Source: Hymenopus coronatus
Taxonomy: Eukaryota > Arthropoda > Insecta > Mantodea > Hymenopodidae
Length of the DNA stretch: 64,000 bases
Direction of reading: 5' to 3'
Assembly: GCA_030762935.1 (NCBI GenBank)
Contig: CM060895.1
Coordinates: 41,406,001 to 41,470,000, forward strand
Made by a program: the position numbers and the translations under genes. The notes below the pieces were generated by a model that was not told the origin of the DNA, ran no database searches, and saw only the letters and a program-made list of their open reading frames with translations. Positions 1-10,500 of this stretch are shown here, in pieces (positions within the stretch are counted from its first letter, which is position 1; each line of letters begins with the position of its first letter).

Positions 1-396
1 CAAACTGTCGGAGCTCTAGCAGTATCTTTGTGGGAGAATATAGATTTTGAATATGGAAAAATAACGAATTTGTACCTGAGAAAAAGGGCTTTAAAGTTTG
101 ACACACCAATGATTTAAATAGCTTCCAAAACATGTGTTACATCCGCCCTAGGAGAAACAAAATCCAAAAATAGATATTTCTGACCAAATTCGCTAAAAAG
201 TACTTCTGTCTGCCTTTATTCTCCGAAGAGGTCAAATGAAATAATAATGCATCTTCATTGGTCTAACCTCCCAACCCAGTAAAAGGTTTTTAATCGAAAG
301 AATGCAATACGTTTTGCTATGTACGAGACCACAATGTGATTATTTCCTTTTATTTTTGTGTATGTTGTGGTTAAGTGCGTATGTGGCAGCACGTTC

Positions 397-734
397 ACTT
401 TCTCTACACAGTGTACACAGAAGGTATTCCATTCCACTCAAAACTTCGATGCCGGGATTTCACCGGAAATACACGCTTTAAAGTCCCCCTGTATAAAAAA
501 AAGCATTTTTTGAAGAAGGTCCGTGTGCCTCTGAACACGGTAATTTAAAAACTTTTCGAAAATTTTGATTTTCTCAAAAACGGCTATAACGATTTTCATT
601 TAAATACTGTATGTTGAAGATTTTTACATGACTTAAATCTATATCTTGAATTTTCTGAGAATAACCTCTGAAAACTTCATTATGGATGGATTTTACTGAA
701 TTATGCACTAGTAACCCTTAAGAGTTAGACAAGC

Positions 735-785
<51 letters not shown>

Positions 786-1077
786 CTTTTATTGGTTCCA
801 GTATTCAAATACTTCGAACTTTTCTCATACGCTAATCTGCCAACTCCTGGCCATGGAAAGAAACGGATTTCAACCACCTGACAGTCAGTTTTTAAAACAT
901 TTGACTATCACTTTAACCTAGTGTGCTCCCTTATTTCCCTTCTACTTACAAAAAAGCAAGTAATAAGACCATTTCTACTTCTGTTTATCTCGATTAGTAT
1001 GAAATAGAAGAATGTATTTTTTTAATAATAATTTGTTACAGGGATGTAGAGAAAGTCATGTGAATGAAACACATCAA
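397..1077 (-). mobile_element. Family H copy, internally deleted
   Basis: Starts ACTTTCTCTACA and ends GAAACACATCAA, so it is reversed relative to the TCTGATG end. The segment between the GT-rich site and the TTTCGAAAATTTTG block is missing. A (TA)n run at 738-783 lies within it. Confidence 0.75.
738..783. repeat. (TA)n microsatellite inside a family H copy
   Basis: About 23 uninterrupted TA units. It replaces the part of the H element that normally reads AAAAACTTACTACACAAAAATG. Confidence 0.95.
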
Positions 1078-1395
1078 TTATTTCCGAATTAACATAAATT
1101 CTGACCAGATGTTGAAACAGAAGGCTATAAATTGTGCGTACGGGTGTTGGGGTGTAACTCATTGCAACTATTTTATTTTGTGACGAACTATTATCGGAGC
1201 ACAAACTAGTATGTGTCGCAGTCCTAATGTGTGTTGTGAACAATGCCAGAAGGTGCTGAGATGGCCTGTAGGAGTGCCGTAAGCAATGTGAAATTAATTA
1301 TCCGACGACCGCCGTGAATGTAATTCCTATTTAACAGCGCTCATACATCAAATCAGCCATTTAACATAATAGATCTGCCAAAAACAATGTCACAT

Positions 1396-1515
1396 AAACT
1401 GGTGCAAGCTGTTGGGAGTAATGCTCTGTCATACCGGACAGTCGCGAGGTGGGTAGATAAAGCAGAGTATGTCGAGCGCTGGGGATGGGAAGAATTGCAG
1501 CACCCACCATCCTGA
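1396..1515 (+). pseudogene. Transposase N-terminal fragment (mariner-like helix-turn-helix)
   Basis: One frame reads KLVQAVGSNALSYRTVARWV and continues to ELQHPPS before stops. The SYRTVARWV core is typical of the DNA-binding helix-turn-helix of insect mariner-type transposases. Only about 40 codons remain, followed directly by a family H fragment. Confidence 0.4.
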
Positions 1516-1542
1516 TCTGTCTGCATGTGACGCCGAGAACAT

Positions 1543-1655
1543 TCTGCTAATGTTTATCTCGATTAGCGTGGTGTAGAAAGAAGAATAATCATTTGTAAGA
1601 AGTTCGTACAGTAGCTAGAGAAAGTCATGTTAGTGTAACGCATAAGATTTTTTTC
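1543..1655 (-). mobile_element. Family H end fragment
   Basis: Only the last 110 bp of the TCTGATG side is present (CTAATGTTTATCTCGATTAG through AGAGAAAGTCATG), diverged, followed by a T-run. Confidence 0.6.
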
Positions 1656-2167
1656 TTCAATATAACCATCATGCTTATTCCAACTTAGCAAACTTGAATA
1701 ATCAGGTGTGTAACAGGTGGACATACTATTTAGCATTATGTGTTGAATCCACGAATTTCGACAGCCACAAAACATTCGTTATTTCTCAAAATCTATGGTG
1801 CCATTAATGCATATATGCACGACAGGTTACCGATCGTGTGTTTCTTTAAAACCTTCATCCGTCATTGATAAAAAACAGTTTTAAAATAAAGCTACAACAA
1901 ACAATATTCACCCACCATCAATGCCGGCATTATAAGGCAATTAGGATTATAGTAAAGCATAAAGTTAGAACTTGGTCGCTTACATCAGAAGCATTTTCGA
2001 GAGACTAGCGAAATTGGAAATTAAAATGACTTTTCCTTGTTTTCAAAAGAATACAACAGGATATTGCAATATCATGTTATATTATTTTGAGGATGAACTT
2101 TCTATAATTGTATTTTTATCTTATTAGATGTGTTATACAAAAGTATGTAATACTAAATATATTGTAG
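1656..2167. other. Unassigned AT-rich sequence before exon A
   Basis: No open frame, tRNA-like box or repeat shared with the rest of the window was found. 1-396 is equally featureless. Both are presumably intron if the gene's first exon lies upstream. Confidence 0.4.
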
Positions 2168-2422
2168 GTGTACGAGAGTTGCTTCGGGCCCGAGGTTGTC
2201 AAGGAGGTGCGGCAGGAGATGAAGGCAGCGTGTGCCAAGTGTGCCGGTGTTTCCCCTACAGCACCAGCACAAGCTGTTCCTCCACCCGTGCCAGGACCAG
2301 CACCAGTACCAGTACCAGCACCGACAAACCCTGCCGCTGACAGAAGAAAACCTGTACCGCCACCAGCTTTTGATCCAGCGAAGTTTCAACAGGCCGTTCT
2401 TGGATATAGAACACCAGTGCAG
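2168..2422 (+). CDS. Exon A (first visible): Cys block and proline-rich linker
   Basis: Encodes 85 residues beginning VYESCFGPEVVKEVRQEM. The acceptor is TTGTAG ending at 2167, which also creates an in-frame stop just upstream, so the reading frame cannot extend 5'. The donor is CAG|GTAAGAG at 2423. C5, C22 and C25 precede about 50 residues with some 17 prolines, including PVPGPAPVPVPAP. The exon is clearly more GC-rich than its flanks. It is entered in phase 0, so an upstream coding exon outside the window is required. Confidence 0.85.
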
Positions 2423-2716
2423 GTAAGAGTATTACCTTATACGAGATGGCCAGTATTCACAACGATGTTATAAGCAAGAGAAATTGAGCGGCCACATAAT
2501 GTAGCAATACTGTTAGGTAAAACGAACACAGAGGTTAAGTTCTTTCATATTAGTGATAATATGGTTAATAGTTGTGCTTTTTAGTTGCCTTCCAGCCTAG
2601 TTAAGAAAATGATTGAACATATAGGTATCACGTTAGAAATGGTCTCTCTGGCTTGTTATCTTTTCTAAACATATTAATACGTAAAATTGAAACTGTAATT
2701 ATTAATTTGGACCACC

Positions 2717-2770
<54 letters not shown>

Positions 2771-5700
2771 TAGGTCTTCAACTTCTTCGTCCTAATGACC
2801 ACAGATAGCCTGTAATACGATAGACATAGTTGAGTGTGAGCAAACTAGCAATCTCAGATATATGAATATTAAAGTAACGGGCACTGTGTTGATACTATTG
2901 TGCTGTGTGAGCTGAGCAAAACTCAACACTTAATTGAGTATAGTGAGTTTTCAATGAGTTTCAGATCTTCTACATGCTCCACTATCAAAACAAACACGCA
3001 TTCTGTAATTGAAGAAACACTTTCTGCGAATAAATTGCACATTTAAAAAGCAACTTACAGAAACATCTTTGGACATCATCTTAATTCATCTAGAGCAGGC
3101 TGTACCAACTCAACTCCTGAGAGTTAGAGTATTCGCGCATATTTAACCAGAGGCTGGGAGGGGTGCTTAATACTCAATACGTCACTGGGCGAAAGTCACA
3201 GATAGTGTTTGCATCTCCTCCGTTTACTTTCAACATTTCAATCGTGGCAATAGGCTGCCCTCAATGGTGAGCTGTGTTGTATATTGCAGGCAGAGTCCAA
3301 TGAGCCGTAGACAGACAGTTCTGCTCAAACTAGAACTGTCTGTCTAGAAAGTACGGGGGAATGTTGCCTTAGGCAGATTTTATAAGTATGGGTCTCTAAC
3401 CAAATAACGTTTAGAATAGGAGCTCTAATACGTAGATCGTTCAAATCATTAAGGAGCACACAAATGTTCTGAATTGACATACGTACTTAACACAGGCTTA
3501 GTCCACAAAATGATAATGCATGGACAAATTCGTCTATAATAAAATTTCATTTTAGTTTGCAAGTGTCAGAAAGCTTCACAGGAAACAGATATGCAATCTC
3601 GCATAGGTTGAAGGAATTTTTCTTAATTCAACAGTTCTGGGCGAAAATATTCCCTTTTCAGGCGTTATTTCCTTGATCGCGGCACTTGCAACCCCGAAGA
3701 ATGCATTTTTGTTAATTCCATCGTCTCTGACTCAGTGATACAAGCCAAGATTTTTTTATTTGACTGTAGGGTCCTCCACCTCGCTTCCCTCTTCAACACA
3801 TTTCGTGCCGAAAATATATTTTATTGCATTTCAGAAATATTTTTCTGTTCGTTGAGTTTTATTAAAATGAACTCCAAAATTATGCATGGTTATGATCAAG
3901 ATCACCATTTTCCATAATGGCGTTCCTCCGTTCCAGGTCATATGTATATTTTCCAAATGGTATGTCCATTCTACACTCTTAAAAGTTTTTTTTTGTATAC
4001 ATTATTAATTGGTCCGCCTGGGTAGTGTGGTGGTAGCGTGTCTGCCTCACATTCAACAGGTCATGAGGGTGAGTTATTCGGATAAGGGTTTTTTTTTTTA
4101 AGTTCTTTTAAAAAAAATATTAATTGTTATTCTTTGCATTATCTACCAATATAACCGAGCGTGGTCCGCATACGGAAGGTCCCCGGTCTGATCTCCAGCA
4201 ACCGCCTACTTTCAAGATGGGGCGTTTCTGATTTTCTTCTGGTCACCAAGGTGAACCCTTGGGGTGGTGTATTCTACCACGATTCTCCTTTCCCCTCATT
4301 TCCTCTACCCAGCATCTTTCAAGTTGACTGTCGTTGATGGGCAGCTGACGCAGGGCTACTTGGAACTTCTCGGACCTGTAACAGAGAAGCCTGTTGAGCT
4401 TCCATTGCAGGGTCGTTTTCGCGTCCCGCTAGAGAGTCGTCATAGAGCCAATCTCTCTTGGCCAGATAGTCAAGCAAAACTATTAGGGAGCTGTGCGCAT
4501 CTGTGTCGGCCTGGGTTCCTTCACCTCATTTATTTCTCCCGGATCTAACCACAAAAGATCGAGATCTGGCTGGGTCAGCTAGGCGCTAGCCTTCTATCTC
4601 CAAGATTTAGGGTTCCAATCCAGCACGGACTGATGGTATGTTGCTGATATAATTCTGGCAATTGACATAGTCGTTAACAAACAAATAATTTAATTTTGTG
4701 ACTCGAGGTGTTGTGTCCTCTCGTCCACTGGTCATTGCAGTTGCCATTGCTATCAGTATTGGTAATATGTTGTTTTTTTATATCCATTAGGTAATCTCCA
4801 ACATCAACAATACTGATTTTAGGGAGGGCCTCAGTTTAACATCCTTTAAGCAAGTAGGTGATATTGTACGTTGAATGAATGAAACGGTAGAAATGCTATT
4901 CAAATGAGTCCGGGGTCCCTCGAACTTACAGTTAACAGACAGTTGTGTTCCAAGGATAAGGGGAAGTCTCGTAAAAACTTTATCCTAGTAATTCTTGAAT
5001 ATGAGGCAGACCTGCTATCCCCACACCACATAGGTGGCCAATGGTAAAATGACCAGCTGTTGCTGTCAATGGGTCCTTTCATTTTTTCCTTATCATCGAT
5101 GACACCTCATTATATTTATTTATTAAATACCTATATAAGTACACACAATTTCATTTCGCCTAGAGATATATTAAGGTTATGGTTAAAATACAATTGAATT
5201 TACAACACTATTAAGTACACATTAACGAAAGGGTAGATGGAGGTCAATGTTGTAACGTTTTATAAATAGAACATAAAAACTTCTGGAATTCCCTATGGCA
5301 CCAAGGTTTCCTAAATATCTCATATAGAGGTTTGTCAAATCTAATATTACAAAATGTAAGTGTGCATCGAAAATTCTTCTTTTATGCTCTAGGAGTGAAA
5401 TACAAGAAGTTCAACGTTTGTGTTTGGTACATACACATTAATATCCGTTATGACTTTATATCTTGAATGTTTCAAAATAAAACTCAAATTTACCATGTCT
5501 TGACAAAAGTTGAGTTAATATGAAGTCTGATGTAGTATTTTTTACAGTGTATATGACATTCAACTGTTGGAAAGCAGATCTTTTGTGGTGGATTCTTTAA
5601 AATCTGGACATTCACTGTTCATAACAATGTATTCTGATATATTCCTTAAGTTTATTCCTACCGTAAGATAGGGGACATAAATTAGAGCTACATTTTAAAT

Positions 5701-7470
5701 TAGAAGTAGCAGCATTTTTTGCCAATTTCTTTCGTTTCCTGCTGTGTCTATATGGCTTCGCACCTACGATAAACAAATATTTTCTCATATAACATTAATT
5801 TGGCTGCCAAAGCATTTAAATTGTATTTATTGTTTACAGCAGTAAGTGAATCACTGAAAATACAACAATCAGAAATTTGAGCTTTGGACCAAACGATAGC
5901 TTTCTTAATAGTAAAGAGCTTTGCTTGTACAATTAAGCACTTCGTAGAGTCTAGTAATTTTTAAATAAATTTCATTGCCATTACTGGGAATTTTTGCCCA
6001 CTTTGTGTGTTTTTACACAAGCAGTCCAAACCACGTGGTTTAGGTGTAATTTTTTTTTTCACTCAAGCCGTGTGTAAGACAGAAGTTGGAAGGTAGGGTC
6101 AGATTGAAAAATTGAGTGCCTTAGCCGGGATTTGAACCACGGATCCCCCGGTCTCTAGCCGGTAGCTCTTCCACTGAGCTAACATGGAAACATGCTGACA
6201 TAGCATTGAATTTCTCAACTGACTCTTATTTCCCAGTAAACCACAAGGTGTTCACAAATTGTTTTGAGATGACAACCTCGATGGGGTCAGACTGAAAAAT
6301 TCGAGTCAGTTGAGAAATTCAATGCTATGCCGGCATGTTGCCATGGTAGCTCAGTGGAAGAATACCCGGCTAGAGACTGGGAGATTCGTGGTTCAAATCC
6401 CGGCTATGGAATTGAATTTATCAGTCTGACTCTACCTATCCAACTCCTGAACTACACACGGCTTGTGTGACAAAACAATTACACCAATATCCATTGACCA
6501 TAATAGTTGGCTATACTATGAATCCTGGGACTGAAAGTACTTCCAACATTGTAAGTCGCTATTGGGTATATCATCTCAAAATAATTTACCGGGAAATATG
6601 CGAGTCAGTTGAGAAATTCAACACATGGTTTAGCTTACCAGAAAAATCATTAGCTACCCTGGGAAGTTATATCTGTCCTTGAGAACTAAACGAAAGTCAG
6701 CACAATAATAATATGATATGGAGAAACATGCATCACCTTCCTAGATTACCCAACACCTCTTTTTCACTTCACTGCGAACAAGTTAATGATGTGCGGATCA
6801 GAGCCCATTATGCAATAGCTGGCGAACTTGTCACAACTGTCATATAGTGTCACTTGACCTTGATACCACCACTTCACAGCAGCATGACGTCAATTTTAAC
6901 TATGTTTCTTGGAAGCTCAACCATCCCCTAACACTTCAGACAATGGTTACGTTAAAGGGCTCTTGATATCAGCGGCAAATCCACAACAAGCATGTTCACA
7001 TCTCGTTAGAGTCAATGCACAGCAATACAGTATAATGCAATAAAGCTAACAACTACATTTACATGTTGGCTGTAGAATTATTATTGACTATTAAAATAAC
7101 TGTCTCCAAGGTCTGATACTTCTGAAGTCTGCAAATCATTTGGACGAACCATGACTCACGCTTTCTCTAATGGAATAACGATCTTATTTCAAAACATGAT
7201 ATAAAAGCCGATATATTATATTCTCATGACTTTCTTTACCCATTCTTTAACACAAAATTATTACAAAAACGTATTTTCTATCTGCTTCATGTTAATCGAG
7301 ATAAACATTTGCAGAACATGTTTTATTACGTATTTCCTTTTAGATAAAATGAATTTAGGGAAATGGAGTATGCAATAGTCTTTGAGAGCGGGTCCCTACG
7401 TCGGGGGTTTGCAACTGCGATTTCTTTGTGCCAAGTTTGGTATTTAACGGACTTGTCGCTTTTGAGTTAT

Positions 7471-7527
<57 letters not shown>

Positions 7528-10500
7528 CTTTTTGTACTCAGGGGAGCTAAAATGTTTATTTCCGATGAAATCTCGGCTTTTGGGTGGAGGAGTACATACC
7601 CTCTCTACCTATTATGTACATAATATGTGTAGAAAAAGTAACAGGTAGCGGAGATATACTGCATCATTGCATTACGCTTATATTAGTTTCTTCTATGTTT
7701 ACATTTTTGGCTCCTGATACAAATAATGTTATGTTTCAGAATCCTTTACTTCAGGGTTACCTAGGGCATCCGCAACAGCAGGTTCCTTTGGTGTCCCAAT
7801 ATAGGCCGCCAATGCAGAGTTCTTCAGTTGGGTACTATCCTCAGCAGTACCCAGCGTACTACCCAGGACCAGCCAGCTTCAACTCTCACCCATACTTCCC
7901 AGTACCCAACGTTTATTATCAGCAGCCTTACTACCCTGTCGGGCCTAGCAGCAATGCTGGTTATTCTTCCAACCAAAGGATATCTGTAAGTATTACTTAT
8001 CTTTCGAATATCTTCCACTACCGAGGTCCATAGTAGAACTAAAATTTTGATTACCTTGGGGATTCCGAGCGTGGCATTTAAATAGTGATAAAATTATTGT
8101 ACTTTCATGAAAACCCATTCGTTTCTCTGAATTATGACGACATCTACGTTGCTCAAAATTGCACCAGAAGTAAATACGAGGGGCACTATTTATATTTTAG
8201 CCTAATAATAAAAAATATAATTTGTCATTAAAAATGCTTTGTTGCTTCTCGAAATATTCATCTTTATGATCAACACACTTTTGCATGCGTTCGAACTATT
8301 TAAAAACTAGTTTACTTTCTCTACACGTACTGTGTACACAGTGTATAGAAAAGGTATTGTATTTCACCCAAAATGTCAATACTGAGGTTTCACCGGAAAC
8401 ACATGTTTGGGACCTCCTGAATCCAAAAGAAACATTTTTAGAAAATGCTCGCGTGTCTGTATGTGTGTGTGTGTCTGTGAGCAGCATAGCTCAAAACCGA
8501 AAAGTCTCTTAAATACCAAACTTGATATTTAAGTTCAGCATCTTCCAAAGAAAATTGAAATGGAGTTTTATTTCTGGGCGTTCTTTTGACTGCAGTGGTT
8601 CTCAGGTCCCATTCTAGATTGGGCATGAAAGATCGCTTAATTTTGCTCAGAGGCCTCTTTTATTAGGATTGAGGTTCTTTTACATGCCGTAAATCTACGA
8701 CACGGGACCAACGGCTTTACTTCCCCTCCGAAGGAAGCCATGCTAAGGAATTTTACGCCCAAAAAAATTCATCGCCGGGTTTGAACCCGCGATTTTGGGT
8801 ATATTTAGTCAGCATGGGAACCATTACACCATGGAGGGCGACTCTTCCAAGGATGTGACACAAAGATTTTCAAGAAAATGCTTACATCCCCAACTACCCT
8901 TTACATGGGAAAGAATTTGAAAATTTTCATTTTTTCAAAGATGGCTCTAACGATTCTGATTAAAATCTTTTGCATCTAAGGTATTTACATGACAAATACG
9001 TAAAATGTATATCTTGGATTTTCTGGGAATAGCCTTTGAAGAGCTCTTTATTCTGAATGAACTTTGCTGAATTTTGCATATGTGTAAACAGTAAGAGAGA
9101 AACAAAAACTTACTGCACAAAAATGTAGATCTCCTTAAAACATACAATTAATGTCACATACCTTTTTGGACGGGATTGACCGTTTTTTAGATATTCCTTG
9201 TTATAGGTTTCAGTTTTAAATTACTTAAAACTTTTCTCATATAGGCAATTATCAACTCTTGGCCACCCGAAGGAACGGATTTCACCTCCATAGCAACCAC
9301 ATTTTAAAACATTTGACTGTCAGTTTGGCCTAGTGTATTCCATTATTTCCCTCTACTTTTAAGGAATTAAGTAATAAGAGCATTTCTGCTAATGTATATC
9401 TCGATCAGCATTAAATAGATAGAAGAATAAGCTTCTTAACAGTAATTTGTTACAGAGATGTAGAGAAAGTCATGTGGATGGAATACATAAGATTTTTTAC
9501 AATCTGCTTGAGACGCTTCCAAAACATGTTTTTTGATGCATCAACGGCTTCTTGTCCACGCATTTTATTCTTAATGTTCGGGAACAAAAAAAGTCATTGT
9601 GTGCTAAACCAGATGATTGATGAATTCGACTTTTTTTTGTGTTCAAATAATCGGTTGTTAGAGGAGATGTGTGAGCGCATCATTCTGATGAAGAACGATC
9701 CGACGGCACTTGTTTGTTTTAATTATTTCACCGAAGAATTCCGGCAAATAAATGGTTGTGTACCATTCAAAATTAGCCGTTTTATGTTCCTCTAAAGACC
9801 TGTTGCCAGGTGACCAGTTTTTGGAAACATGAAAAAAAAATTGGGGGCCATTTGTTTAGAAGTGCTTCGGGTGCGAACAACTTTTGTTGGGTTTAGTTCT
9901 CTTGAAACACACATACAGTGACACGCTGTTTTCGTTCCGGCTCATATACATAGATCTATGATTCGTCACAATCTTATATGTCTTTTGAAGCCCTACCATT
10001 GTATTTCTTGAGCAATCGACATGAGCATTCTTTTGAGATTGTGGCAAATTATATGGGATTCAACGAGAGCAAACCTTTTTCTCAGCTAAATGATCATGCA
10101 ATATTTTATATTTGCTGGTAAAACTAATGCCTAGGGTTGCCTTTATCTCGCATGTGGCATGACGAGCTTGCACTATCAGTTTTTACGCAGTATCAATGTT
10201 TTCTGGCATAACAACTGATTTTGGACGACCTTCACGAATTTCGTCAGTGACCGAACGGCAGCCAAGATTAAACTCGTTATACTAGCGTTTCACAGCGGTA
10301 AAAAATGGAGCTTCATCGCCAAATGCAGTAATAAGTTCATCAATGCATTCTTGTCTTGACAATCCACCTCGAACAACATGATAAATCATCGCACGAACAT
10401 TTTCACGAGTTAATTTAATCAATTCACTGAGACACAATTTTAAAGGCACAGTAAGCAACACAAATAATGTTCTATTGATAAAATATCTTAAGTAAGTTAT

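Larger units (their letters stand above)
8177..10440 (-). pseudogene. Mariner M1 transposase pseudogene
   Basis: The minus strand reads LTRENVRAMIYHVVRGGLSR near 10425 and continues to FGDEAP, the N-terminal helix-turn-helix block of the insect mariner group. After in-frame stops it reads REGRPKSVVMPENID, then LPQSQKNAHVD, and further degraded catalytic-domain pieces. The C-terminal ERMQKCVDHKDEYFEKQ lies at about 8240-8300, on the far side of the H insertion. At least six stops and several indels make it inactive. The enzyme would have cut and pasted the element at TA. Confidence 0.85.

Noticed and set aside
2128..2167. ATG at 2128 as the gene's start
   Set aside because: Its frame differs from exon A, and an in-frame stop lies immediately before 2168; the AG at 2166-2167 is a better acceptor.
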